Shown: positions 15,641 through 24,150 of the stretch, piece after piece
Layout of the letters: each line of letters begins with the position of its first letter
Numbering within the stretch: position 1 is the first letter of the stretch
From: Alistipes sp.
GTDB lineage: Bacteria; Bacteroidota; Bacteroidia; Bacteroidales; Rikenellaceae
NCBI GenBank assembly: GCA_017504485.1
Contig: JAFVRC010000015.1
Span: 28,545 to 92,544 of the forward strand
Length of the DNA stretch: 64,000 nt
Direction of reading: 5' to 3'
Translations under genes and position numbers: made by a program
The notes under the pieces: generated by a model
Databases searched by the model: none
What the model was told of the DNA's origin: nothing
What the model saw: only the letters and a program-made list of their open reading frames with translations

Positions 15641-15885
15641 AGGACAGATAAAAAAAGCGTGGACTAAATTGCCGATATTGGATTCTGCGGTCTTGGACTA
15701 CCTCACACCCTAATATTGGAATAAAGCCCACGCTGAATATACAGCGTGAGCGTCAAACTTTATTCCATTGGGTGTGTTCAGAAAGTGTCCAAGTTTCAGA
15801 ATCCCGAAATATAAGCTAACGCTTTTATCTAATATGTCCTATAAGTCCTTTATTTCGCCATAGGCAATGTCTGTTTAATGATTAA
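15641..15885 (-). ncRNA. Candidate rod-shaped structured RNA, 6S-like
   Basis: The 200 bp from 15641 to 15840 form a nested palindrome around loop AATATA (15736-15741). Matching arms, inside out: CACGCTG 15729/15742, GGAATAAAG 15718/15758, CACACCC 15704/15770, CTTGGAC 15692/15787, GGATTCTG 15680/15797, ATATT 15675/15808, GCGT 15657/15819, AGAT 15646/15827, AGGAC 15641/15836. About 60 bases per arm pair, separated by small internal loops, as in 6S RNA. The leftward strand is favoured by a TATCTTTG box at 15898-15891 and a T7 run at its 3' end (15656-15650). Known: 6S RNA binds RNA polymerase and is about 200 nt. Inference: this is the Bacteroidales version. Alternatives are a palindromic mobile element or a riboregulator. 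Confidence 0.5.
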
Positions 15886-15890
15886 CCGTA

Positions 15891-15898
15891 CAAAGATA
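15891..15898 (-). promoter_or_regulatory. Predicted -7 box for the palindromic RNA
   Basis: Reverse-strand TATCTTTG, with expected start near 15885. No good -33 element is visible. The 5' end would add a small TTGCC/GGCGA hairpin ahead of the rod. Confidence 0.45.
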
Positions 15899-15991
15899 GT
15901 AATAATCATCTATTTCCGTAACTCTATGAATGAAAATGTTAATTCAGCCCTAACTATTTAGCCTCTACATCGGCGATAAATCGCTGGCCCT

Positions 15992-16022
15992 AACAACAAA
16001 CGCCACCCGATTGGGTGGCGTT
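15992..16022 (-). terminator. Terminator of tRNA-Thr
   Basis: Ten-base perfect stem AACGCCACCC/GGGTGGCGTT with a four-base loop, followed on the reverse strand by a T-rich run (TTTGTTGTT). Confidence 0.85.
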
Positions 16023-16046
16023 CTCAGTATTTGTTCTTTTTCTCAG

Positions 16047-16118
<72 letters not shown>

Positions 16119-16138
16119 ATTACTGCTTTTTCAGCGCA

Positions 16139-16169
16139 CAAAAGTAACACAAAAAATCGGTTCTGCAAA
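16139..16169 (-). promoter_or_regulatory. Promoter of tRNA-Thr
   Basis: Reverse-strand TTTG (16169-16166), 19 bases, TACTTTTG (16146-16139). Confidence 0.75.
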
Positions 16170-16225
16170 CTTTTTTGACAACAAAGTGACTTTTTGATTC
16201 AAAAGTGGCTGCAAAAAGTAGCTAC

Positions 16226-17122
16226 CTATTCGCCCGAAGCCGAGCGCAATGGCTCCTCGTCGGGCAGGCTGCGGTAGTGCTGACGAAAGGCGGCAGGCGT
16301 GGCGTGAAAGCGGCTCTTGAAGAGCTTGATGAAGTGCGAGATGTTCGAGAAGGCGCACTCGGCACCCACCTCCGAGATGGTCTTCGAGGTGGAGAGCAGC
16401 AGTATCTTCGCGCGGTTGAGCCGCTGGGCGATAAACCACTTGTGAGGAGGCGTGTCAAAGCGGCGGCGGAACTCCTTCTTGAAGGAGGTGAGCGAGCGAT
16501 TTGTCAGGCGTGCGAGCTCCTCAATCGAGATGTCGTTGAAGAGGTTGGCCTGTATGACCTGCGCAAACTGCTCGCCCGAGGTGTCGGCGCCATGCAGGAG
16601 TTTGCTGCGCAGGCAGCACTCCTCGCCTGAGAGTATAAGGTAGATAAGCTCGTTGAGCTTGATGCGCTGCCCTACGTCGTTGTGCTGAAAGCCGGTCTTG
16701 TGGAGCGAGCGATTTACACCCGTGAAGAAGTCGCTGACGGTGGTCGAAGCGGCCATGGCGACGAAGTTGCCGGTGCGGCAGATATCGCACGAGTGGCGCG
16801 AGGTGTAGGTCACGCCATACGATGAGTTGAGCCCGAGGATTATGCGTTGCAGGGCGGAGGGCGAGGCGTAGAACATAATCTGCTCGTAGGAGCCTGATGC
16901 GCCGATAGTGTTCTCCTCGTAGTGGTGTCCGGCCTCATAGATAAAGACCTCGCCCTCGTCGATGGTGGTGCAACGGTCGTCGCAATAGACAAATTTGCGA
17001 CCACGCACGACATATCCGATAGCCATACGCGACAGCGTGACGGAACGAATGCCGTTGTTCTTGTTCTCGGTGATTTTCACGACATCCGGGGTTGTCGGCT
17101 CTACGTTTGTAGCGTTTGTCAT
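16226..17122 (-). CDS. AraC family transcriptional regulator
   Basis: 298 aa. Residues ~30-180 form an AraC-type N-terminal sensing region, and ~200-290 hold the double helix-turn-helix (ISIEELARLTNRSLTSFKKEFRRRF, then the second helix pair ISEVGAECAFSNISHFIKLFKSRF), ending with the usual PAAFRQHYR. The protein binds DNA in the cytoplasm as an activator or repressor. It is divergent from the four-gene surface operon at 17708-24069 across 585 bp, which makes that operon its likeliest target, and it may also control itself. Its ligand is unknown. Confidence 0.93.
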   Translation of the reverse strand: MTNATNVEPTTPDVVKITENKNNGIRSVTLSRMAIGYVVRGRKFVYCDDRCTTIDEGEVFIYEAGHHYEENTIGASGSYEQIMFYASPSALQRIILGLNSSYGVTYTSRHSCDICRTGNFVAMAASTTVSDFFTGVNRSLHKTGFQHNDVGQRIKLNELIYLILSGEECCLRSKLLHGADTSGEQFAQVIQANLFNDISIEELARLTNRSLTSFKKEFRRRFDTPPHKWFIAQRLNRAKILLLSTSKTISEVGAECAFSNISHFIKLFKSRFHATPAAFRQHYRSLPDEEPLRSASGE

Positions 17123-17235
17123 AGAAAGGTTGTTTTTGTGCTTCTAAAGCGTGTTAAAATGTTCTGTTCGGTCCTCCGGAATGTTCCATTCGGACCAATG
17201 TATGTTGTTGTGTGTCAGGCGTTAAGCCCGTGATG

Positions 17236-17243
17236 CAAATATA
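17236..17243 (-). promoter_or_regulatory. Predicted -7 box for the AraC regulator
   Basis: Reverse-strand TATATTTG. The start near 17230 leaves a ~110-nt leader containing the hairpin at 17170-17196. Confidence 0.5.
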
Positions 17244-17668
17244 GTTTATATTCATCGAAAATAGGTCTGTTCTGTCCGAAAGCGATGTATATACGACTTA
17301 AAGTGCTGTCGGTCGTCTCGGAGTCGGTTCTCCTGCGAGCCATACCACTTAATAGAGCGCATGGGCACGTGCGCGCGCGAGGCAAAACGCATAAATATGT
17401 AACATGTATGCATATATTCCATATTTTGTAAGTGGCGTTTTGTGGTGGTAATTCTTTTGTATAGCCTATAGAATTTGATATTTGCAGGATATTGTGCGTT
17501 GTGTGTTGTGATTTGTAGTTAATTCGCGTTAAAAAGTTACGTTATGAAACCAAAGTGTGCGATATTTCGTTGTTCGATAAACGATAATGTAGTAGTAATT
17601 AACCCTTTGTAGAATATAAAAATTCAAAAAAAGTTGATGGAGGATGGAATATTTATAAATTTTTTTTG

Positions 17669-17676
17669 TATCTTGC
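17669..17676 (+). promoter_or_regulatory. Weak -7-like box for the surface operon
   Basis: TATCTTGC, one base short of TAnnTTTG, 31 bases before the ATG at 17708. A diverged box would suit a promoter needing an activator such as the neighbouring AraC protein; this is inference. Confidence 0.4.
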
Positions 17677-17707
17677 CAACGATTTAACCCAGTAAAACTC
17701 AAAAATT

Positions 17708-20653
17708 ATGAGAAAAATGTTTGTTAATGCGTTGGCAATCACTGCTTTGCTCTTTGCGTGTGCAGGTTTGTCTTCGTGCGTGAAGGATGCGACGGAGGCC
17801 GTTCCTTCATTGGAGGTTGGTACGCCGGTGGTTCACTCGGCGGCACAGGTGGATGTTCCTCTGCGAGTATCCGCTCTGTCTGAAATAGCATATCAGGTAT
17901 TGCCTGCTTCGGAGGAGGCTCCTGTAAATGCAACTGTTCTTTTCAAGAACGGAACGAAGGTTGGCGGTGGCACCTCGATTCTGCACCTCACGGGCCAGGA
18001 TGGTCTGCAGAAGGGCGTAGATTTCAAAGTGTATGTGGCTGCCTCTATTTCGGCTACAACGTACTTAAACGACGGCAAAATCTTCGAGGCTGCTTTCACG
18101 ACGCCTGATGCTTATGCCGAGGATGTTACGGTGTTGCAGGTTTCGTCGGAGGGCGCAAATGTCTATGTGCAGTTCCCGCAGGTTGTATGCGACAACTGCT
18201 CGCGCCTTAAGTGGGGTGTTGGTAATGTCGCTATGATGGCATTCAATGGTAACCCTCCTATGCCACGGGCTTTGCACACGAATGACAGCACGTATCCTGC
18301 AAGCTTGATTTCAGCCGATACGATGCTTACTATCGACCACTACCACGCTTATGCTCGTAAGGCCGACGGTTCGCTTCTCTACACCACTTGGGCCGGTTAC
18401 GACGAGAATGGTGGCTCGATTTGGCGTGAGTCCACTCCGGAGGAGATTGAGAACGGTGAGGGTTCGCTTACACAGTACTATGAGCCTGCTGCTCCGGGTG
18501 AGCCACTCGTACTGATGCTCTCGGAGGTATCTTATGCAGACTGCATCAACGTATTCCCTACTGAGGATTACGGTTGGGGTCCGGGTTGGTACAAGTACCC
18601 TTATGATATGGACGCTTACATGGCTGCTCTCTATGGCGGCGGTGGCTGGGGTCCACTCCAGATGCCTATGCCTGGTGGCGGTGGCGGCTCGGATGTTAAT
18701 GCCGACGACTATTGGGAGAAGAACGCTTGGTACAAGCGCGTAGAGTTCCAGACTGCTCCTCCACAGCCATTCGATGGTACGGTGAAGGTTGAGATTACGG
18801 ACGTTACCTGCGACAACGCTGTTATTACGCTTACTCCGGATAGCAAGACTACGGCTTATGTTGTAGGTCTCTTCGCCGATGTTGATGAGGAGTATGGTGG
18901 CGACTATCAGGGTCTGCTGAACCAGTACCTGAAGGGCAATGAGAACTATGTACAGTGGTTCTCGACTTCGGTTCTCGGTGGCTACATGGGCTTTATGCAG
19001 ATGGCCGCTTCGGAGGGTCCTGTTCAGATTCCACTCAACGAGTACTTCTACAAGCTCTATGCAGGTATGAAGTATCACGTTATCGTAACGGCTGTTGATG
19101 GTACGTTCAACGAGTGGGGTGAGCTTCAGGCTGACCTCTCGAAGCAGAACTTCCAGCACATCACCTTCAACTTGAAGAATTACTCGTTGCCGGAGCCAAA
19201 GGTTGTTGTTACGGGTCATGAGGCTTACTCGCCATACTACGTTAAGTTCAACGTGAAGAACCCTGACTACGCTTCGAACCCACTCAAGAAGGCTATCTTC
19301 GCTTGCAACTACTCGCGTGAGTTCAAGGAGTACCTCTCGTATGACTATACGTTGACCGACATCCTCTCGATGAACTCGTACGACGATAGATTCTTCTTCT
19401 CGGAGGATGACCTCAAGAAGATTAACTCGGCCGAGGGTCTCGACGTAGAGTTTGACTCGCGTGAGAACGCTACGACGATGCTGGCCGTTATGGGTTGGAA
19501 TGCCGAGGGTCGCGCAAGCAACCCTGACGCAGAGGGCTCGCAGGCTCTCGGTGAGGCCAAGTCGACGATTGTTCCTGCTACCGAGCGCGTAGAGTTCACG
19601 AAGCTGGCTAATGTTGCCGGTACTTGGACTGCAACGGCAAAGGTTGAGAAGTGGGGCTGGAGCGGCGTTACGGATACTCTCGATATGACTTCGACCGTTA
19701 CTATCGGTGACCTCGTAAGCCCGGATGCTCTTACGGAGGAGGATTACGCTCTCTTCGAGGAGTACGGTGTGACGAAGGAGCAGACCGACGCTTACTTCGC
19801 AGAGTTCAAGAAGCAGGAGGCTGCTTACAACACCTCGGTACGCGGTCAGAACCGTGTTCTCTGCCAGGGTTGGGACTTCAGCGCAACGAAGAGCTCGTAC
19901 TACAATGAGCTTGAGCTTGCTACGCCATGGGATCTCTTCGTAATGGAGGACTACAACGCATCGCTCGTCGATTACCTCTTCTACGACTTCGGTCCGAAGT
20001 GGTTCTTGCAGGAGGATGCCGAGGGTCGCGTATTCTTGCCTGTAAATATGTATCGTGTTCAGCCGCTGACGGCTTGGATGAGTGGCAAAAACTACTACCT
20101 CTGCGCTGCGGATCGTCACTCGACGTATGCATTTGCATATCCTACTACGCCTGATGGCTATTGGGATTCTACGGCCGACATTACGAGATGGCCAAACATT
20201 CCGGTAGAGGTTTCGGAGGATGGCAATACCATCACCATCAAGGGTGTGGCTGTGCAGGTAAGTGATGAAAATGGTGAAGTTGTTCAGGAGCTGAAGTTCT
20301 ATCCGAACATCATCTATGAGTCGTATGGCTCTCTGGAGTTCCTCAGCTCGAACGTTATCTCGGATGTTGTGCTGACGAGAAGCAATGGTGAGCAGTTGAA
20401 GACTTCGGCTACGAAGCTCAGCGCAATGCGCAAGCACGCTGTTGCTGCACAGCAGATGGTTAAGGCCAAGTCGATCAACGGCAAGGAGATCGAGGCCAAC
20501 CCTATTAAGCACGGTAGCCGCACGACGCTCGTTATGAAGAAGAAGCCGGCTGTCAAGAAGCTTGACGTTAAGCAGATGACGGGTGCCCAGATTGAGGCAA
20601 AGCGCGCCGAGTACATCAAGGCTAATATGGCCAAGAAGGGTGTTCGTAAGTAA
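17708..20653 (+). CDS. Large surface-type lipoprotein of unknown family
   Basis: 981 aa with a lipoprotein signal ending LSSC (Cys24). Several beta-rich modules follow, one of them fibronectin-III-like (VKVEITDVTCDNAVITLTPD, ~residue 355). A Gly-rich hinge (GGGGWGPLQMPMPGGGGGS) lies near residues 313-331. The last ~70 residues are strongly basic and Lys-rich. I do not recognise the family. Codon choice is uniform, as in highly expressed genes, unlike many neighbours. A strong terminator directly after the gene suggests it is made in excess over the three genes downstream. It is probably exposed on the cell surface and may bind a polymer or another cell's proteins, but no function can be claimed. 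Confidence 0.75.
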   Translation: MRKMFVNALAITALLFACAGLSSCVKDATEAVPSLEVGTPVVHSAAQVDVPLRVSALSEIAYQVLPASEEAPVNATVLFKNGTKVGGGTSILHLTGQDGLQKGVDFKVYVAASISATTYLNDGKIFEAAFTTPDAYAEDVTVLQVSSEGANVYVQFPQVVCDNCSRLKWGVGNVAMMAFNGNPPMPRALHTNDSTYPASLISADTMLTIDHYHAYARKADGSLLYTTWAGYDENGGSIWRESTPEEIENGEGSLTQYYEPAAPGEPLVLMLSEVSYADCINVFPTEDYGWGPGWYKYPYDMDAYMAALYGGGGWGPLQMPMPGGGGGSDVNADDYWEKNAWYKRVEFQTAPPQPFDGTVKVEITDVTCDNAVITLTPDSKTTAYVVGLFADVDEEYGGDYQGLLNQYLKGNENYVQWFSTSVLGGYMGFMQMAASEGPVQIPLNEYFYKLYAGMKYHVIVTAVDGTFNEWGELQADLSKQNFQHITFNLKNYSLPEPKVVVTGHEAYSPYYVKFNVKNPDYASNPLKKAIFACNYSREFKEYLSYDYTLTDILSMNSYDDRFFFSEDDLKKINSAEGLDVEFDSRENATTMLAVMGWNAEGRASNPDAEGSQALGEAKSTIVPATERVEFTKLANVAGTWTATAKVEKWGWSGVTDTLDMTSTVTIGDLVSPDALTEEDYALFEEYGVTKEQTDAYFAEFKKQEAAYNTSVRGQNRVLCQGWDFSATKSSYYNELELATPWDLFVMEDYNASLVDYLFYDFGPKWFLQEDAEGRVFLPVNMYRVQPLTAWMSGKNYYLCAADRHSTYAFAYPTTPDGYWDSTADITRWPNIPVEVSEDGNTITIKGVAVQVSDENGEVVQELKFYPNIIYESYGSLEFLSSNVISDVVLTRSNGEQLKTSATKLSAMRKHAVAAQQMVKAKSINGKEIEANPIKHGSRTTLVMKKKPAVKKLDVKQMTGAQIEAKRAEYIKANMAKKGVRK

Positions 20654-20670
20654 CATCCCAAATATGTTCC

Positions 20671-20718
20671 GCAACAAGGAGCCTTTCCGCAAGGAGGGCT
20701 CCTTGGTTGCGCTTTTTT
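20671..20718 (+). terminator. Internal terminator in the surface operon
   Basis: Stem GCAAC-AAGGAGCC with GGCTCCTT-GGTTGC around a 13-base loop, then CGCTTTTTTG. No separate promoter is evident before the next gene, so partial read-through is likely. Confidence 0.8.
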
Positions 20719-20774
20719 GAGCAAAGTGGATGTTGCGCGTGTAACATCTTAATTATAAGAGAACTTAATAGTTT

Positions 20775-21275
20775 ATGAAAAAACTTTTTAGCCTGCTATG
20801 CCTCGTTGTGGCCGCCTCGGTTGCAACGGCTCAGCAGTTACCCGATGTGAAGGTCGAGAATGCGCAGGGCAAGATTGTGTCGGTGCGCTCGATTGCTAAC
20901 GGGAAACCGATGATTATCTCCTATTGGTCGATTGCCTGCAAACCTTGTATCCAGGAACTCAACGCCATAAACGATGCGTTGGCCGAGTGGCGCGAGGAGG
21001 CTGACCTCGAAGTGGTAGCCGTCTCGACGGATGATGCCCGCTTGAAGGCCACAGCCAAGGCTATTGCCACCTCGCGCGGTTGGGAGTTTATCTGCCTCTT
21101 CGATGAGAATCAGGAACTCAAGCGCGCGATGAATGTCTCGCTCACGCCGCAGTCGTTTGTGGTCGATGGCGAGGGTAATATCATCTTCTCGCACTCGGGA
21201 TATACGCCGGGCAGCGAGCAACTTCTCTTCGACAAAATTGTCGAGTTGAAGAAGGGGGCAAAAAAGAAGAAGTAG
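20775..21275 (+). CDS. Periplasmic thioredoxin-fold protein (TlpA-like)
   Basis: 166 aa. A signal peptide ends at TAQ (residue ~20); the rest is one thioredoxin/TlpA domain with redox motif CKPC in SYWSIACKPCIQEL at ~50-65, a later cis-Pro region (LTPQSFVVDGEGNI) and a Lys-rich tail. Such proteins carry out disulfide exchange in the periplasm. It is followed 6 bases later by a barrel-type gene. A second protein of the operon (22945) carries CGHC, so the operon contains two thiol-active proteins. Confidence 0.9.
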   Translation: MKKLFSLLCLVVAASVATAQQLPDVKVENAQGKIVSVRSIANGKPMIISYWSIACKPCIQELNAINDALAEWREEADLEVVAVSTDDARLKATAKAIATSRGWEFICLFDENQELKRAMNVSLTPQSFVVDGEGNIIFSHSGYTPGSEQLLFDKIVELKKGAKKKK

Positions 21276-21281
21276 CAGACG

Positions 21282-22910
21282 ATGAAACGAATAGTTATAC
21301 TCTGTGCGGCTCTCTGTGCCGTCGTGAGCCTCTCGGCTCAGAAGGTCGTGGGCAAGGGGCAGGTGTCGGGTAGCTTCGAGTCCTCGTCGGTATATTATAC
21401 GCCCGACAAGACTGTCGAGCGCCCTGACGACCGCTTCGGCTCGAACAACTACCTGAAGGTCGATTATGCGAATGGCCGCTTCTCGGCGGGTGTGCAGCTC
21501 AACGCCTTCCTCCCTGCGCTGGTGGGCTACGAGAACTTGGCCGATGGCTATAAGTTCTACCTCGCCTCGAAGTATGTGCAGTGGAAGGATCGCAACTTCG
21601 AGATTCTCGTCGGCGACATCTTCGACCAGTTCGGTAGCGGACTTGTGTTCCGCTCGTATGAGGATCGTCAGCTCGGCGTGAATAACTCGGTGGAGGGTGT
21701 GCGTGCCGCCTACAACTTCGGCCGCTACGTCTCGGTGCGCGGCCTCTATGGTCGTCCGCGCCTCAATACCGACTACTCGAAGACGTGGGTGCGCGGTGCC
21801 GACCTTGTGGTGTCGCTCGCCGATATTATGGATGCACCGGCCGTGAACTTCACGTTGGAGGGTAGCTATGTGAACCGCTATCAGAACCTCAATCAGGCGC
21901 CGGAGTGGATGCAGGAGGTCGATCCTTCGACTATCGACCCCGAGACGGGCGAGGGACTCAACTACTTGCAGATGGAGGGCATATCGCCAAACCTGAATAT
22001 GTACTCGGGCCGTGTGAATTTCGGCTGGCAGGGCCTTACAGTGTCGGGCGAGTATGTGCATAAGAGCAAGGACTTCTTCTCGACGGGTGCCACGAAGGGT
22101 TGGGCCGCCATCGCAGAGTTGGGATACAACTACAAGACCTTCAGCGTGATGGCCACGTTCCGTGCGCTCGACCACATGGCTACGCCTATCAACCAATTTA
22201 TGAACGACTCGCGCTATGCCATCGCTAACTCGATAAACTACATTCCGGCCCTAACGCGCCAATATACCTATATGTTGGCCAACCTCAATCCGTATCAGGT
22301 GATAGCTACGGGCGAGATGGGCGGTCAGGTGGATCTCTGCTACTCGTATCGCAGCAAGGAGAACCGCTATCGCTATTGGAACTTCCACGCCAACTTCTCG
22401 ACCTTCTACTCGCTCAAGCCTTTCGAGAGCAAGAAACGCTCGCTCTTCTGGCGCGACGTGAATGTAGATGTCGAGCGTCAGTGGAACAAGAAGTGGAAGT
22501 CGCTCATCTTGTACTCCTATCAAAACAATATGGAGCACGAGGCGCACGTTTTTGTAGGCGATGTGACGCACAAGTTCACGCGCAAGATGTCGTTGCGCTT
22601 CGAGTTGCAGTATCTGCTCTCGGGCGACGAGCGTAGCGAGTGGACAGCCAGCCATAGTGAGGGCGACTGGGTTGCCGGTCTCGTGGAGTTCAACATCGCA
22701 CCGCAGTGGAGCATATATGCGCAAGATATGTATAATATAGGTATGACCAAGCGACACTACTACAATGGCGGATTCAGCTATACGCACAACCGCACGCGCG
22801 TGCAACTCAGCTACGGCCGCAACCGCGCAGGATATATCTGCTCGGGTGGTGTGTGCCGCTACTCGCCGGCATATACGGGTGTGAATCTGATGCTTACATC
22901 CTCGTTCTAA
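21282..22910 (+). CDS. Outer-membrane beta-barrel protein, DUF6029-like
   Basis: 542 aa with a signal peptide ending at SAQ. Nearly the whole mature chain is alternating beta strands with Tyr/Phe girdles (for example FEILVGDIFDQFGSGLVFRS at ~105-125), and it ends in VNLMLTSSF. The size would suit a barrel of 16-20 strands. It resembles a group of Bacteroidetes outer-membrane proteins filed as DUF6029; the number is from memory and should be checked. Its function is unknown. The position between a TlpA-like protein and an Omp28-type lipoprotein suggests they work as one envelope unit. Confidence 0.75.
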   Translation: MKRIVILCAALCAVVSLSAQKVVGKGQVSGSFESSSVYYTPDKTVERPDDRFGSNNYLKVDYANGRFSAGVQLNAFLPALVGYENLADGYKFYLASKYVQWKDRNFEILVGDIFDQFGSGLVFRSYEDRQLGVNNSVEGVRAAYNFGRYVSVRGLYGRPRLNTDYSKTWVRGADLVVSLADIMDAPAVNFTLEGSYVNRYQNLNQAPEWMQEVDPSTIDPETGEGLNYLQMEGISPNLNMYSGRVNFGWQGLTVSGEYVHKSKDFFSTGATKGWAAIAELGYNYKTFSVMATFRALDHMATPINQFMNDSRYAIANSINYIPALTRQYTYMLANLNPYQVIATGEMGGQVDLCYSYRSKENRYRYWNFHANFSTFYSLKPFESKKRSLFWRDVNVDVERQWNKKWKSLILYSYQNNMEHEAHVFVGDVTHKFTRKMSLRFELQYLLSGDERSEWTASHSEGDWVAGLVEFNIAPQWSIYAQDMYNIGMTKRHYYNGGFSYTHNRTRVQLSYGRNRAGYICSGGVCRYSPAYTGVNLMLTSSF

Positions 22911-22944
22911 CGAATCATTCAACTCAAAAACAATAAGAAAAATT

Positions 22945-24069
22945 ATGAAAACACTCAAAACATTTGCAATCCTCTGCCTCGCAGCCCTCTTCTGCGGCGC
23001 GTGCGCAACGGATGACAACGACGCCACGACGGATTCGGGCCTGGTGTTGAGCTTCTCGCCTTCGACCATCTATGACAACGGTGAGGTCTATGCAGAGGCA
23101 ACGCTCAAGTACAATGGTGCTATTGTCAATTACAGCGACTACACGCTCTACGATGCTGTGACCGACAAACCTGTAGCGCTCGAAAACAATCGCTTCAGCT
23201 CGACCAAGAAGGGTACCTACACCTTCTGGGCTGGGTATGGCACGCTCCAATCGAATGTGGCCAAGGTGACGGTGATTGCCACGCCGCCAAAGGCTCCGGA
23301 GGCTCCGGAGGATGACGACCCTGCGAACACCAACTTCAAGCGTCGCGTGCTGCTCACGCAGTTCACGGGTACGGCTTGTGGCCACTGCCCTAAGATGATG
23401 AATGCACTCTATCTTGTGAATCAGCAGATTGGCGACGATATTGTGCTCACGGCAGCTCACCTCTTTACCGAGGATGATCCGATGTACCTCACTAACGCTC
23501 CTTCGCTCGACAACTCGCTGGGTGTGAACAGCTATCCGGACATTGTGGCTGATTTGAAGAAGAATACGGGCGATACATACGCTACTTCGAATTATGTTAC
23601 GAGCTTGGTAAACAACGCCTTCTCGCGCGTAGATGTAAAGGGTGGCATTGCGGCTAATGTAGAATACCACGAGGATAAGGGCTTTATCACCGCTACGCTG
23701 CTTATCAAGGCCAAGGAGACGGCCGAGTTCCGTGTGGCCGCTTGGCTCTTGGAGGATAATATCGCTGCAGGCCAGGCCAACAGTGGTTATACGCCTGTTG
23801 ACGGTGTGAACTTCGGTATTCACAACAACGTAGTTCGCAAGATTGAGGGCAAGCAGTCGAATATGGACTATACAGGCCTCTCGCTCGGCGAGATTAAGGC
23901 CGGCGAGACCAAGACGCAGGAGTTCGCATTCGAGTTGCTCGATGATTACAACCGCGATAACCTCCGTGTCGTATTCTTCATCTCGACCAAGGAGGGCAAT
24001 AATTGGTATGTGAACAACGCAAGGGCTACGGCCAAGAGCGGCGAGTTCGGCTTCGAGTATCTCGACTAA
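22945..24069 (+). CDS. Omp28-related lipoprotein with thioredoxin-like CGHC motif
   Basis: 374 aa. Lipoprotein signal ending CGAC (Cys20). An Ig-like region (~25-110) leads through a Pro-rich linker (PPKAPEAPED) to an Omp28-type domain starting VLLTQFTGTACGHCPKMMNAL at ~133. The CGHC has the spacing of a redox-active thioredoxin motif. A C-terminal beta region follows (to 374). Omp28-family lipoproteins are outer-membrane associated in Porphyromonas and relatives. It closes the operon, followed by a strong terminator. The task could be thiol exchange on surface proteins or metal handling; neither is shown. Confidence 0.85.
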   Translation: MKTLKTFAILCLAALFCGACATDDNDATTDSGLVLSFSPSTIYDNGEVYAEATLKYNGAIVNYSDYTLYDAVTDKPVALENNRFSSTKKGTYTFWAGYGTLQSNVAKVTVIATPPKAPEAPEDDDPANTNFKRRVLLTQFTGTACGHCPKMMNALYLVNQQIGDDIVLTAAHLFTEDDPMYLTNAPSLDNSLGVNSYPDIVADLKKNTGDTYATSNYVTSLVNNAFSRVDVKGGIAANVEYHEDKGFITATLLIKAKETAEFRVAAWLLEDNIAAGQANSGYTPVDGVNFGIHNNVVRKIEGKQSNMDYTGLSLGEIKAGETKTQEFAFELLDDYNRDNLRVVFFISTKEGNNWYVNNARATAKSGEFGFEYLD

Positions 24070-24091
24070 AGGGACTCATTGCCTAAAAAAT

Positions 24092-24126
24092 ATAGAGGGA
24101 CTGCCCCAAGCGGGCGGTCCCTCTAT
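24092..24126. terminator. Bidirectional terminator between Omp28-like and galM genes
   Basis: A 15-base stem (24092-24106 with 24112-24126, one T-G pair) around CAAGC, between convergent genes. Confidence 0.85.
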
Positions 24127-24150
24127 GTCTATTGTTGCACAGTGCACGCA

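Larger units (their letters stand above)
17123..17707. other. Long AT-rich divergent spacer between AraC regulator and surface operon
   Basis: No gene is supported here. It holds the AraC-side promoter (17236-17243), a leader hairpin at 17170-17196 (GGTCC...CATTCGGACC), and a weak promoter-like box for the rightward operon at 17669. The rest, including an ATATG/CATAT-rich stretch near 17397-17425, is AT-rich and could carry regulator sites, but no clear repeated operator stands out. Confidence 0.6.
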
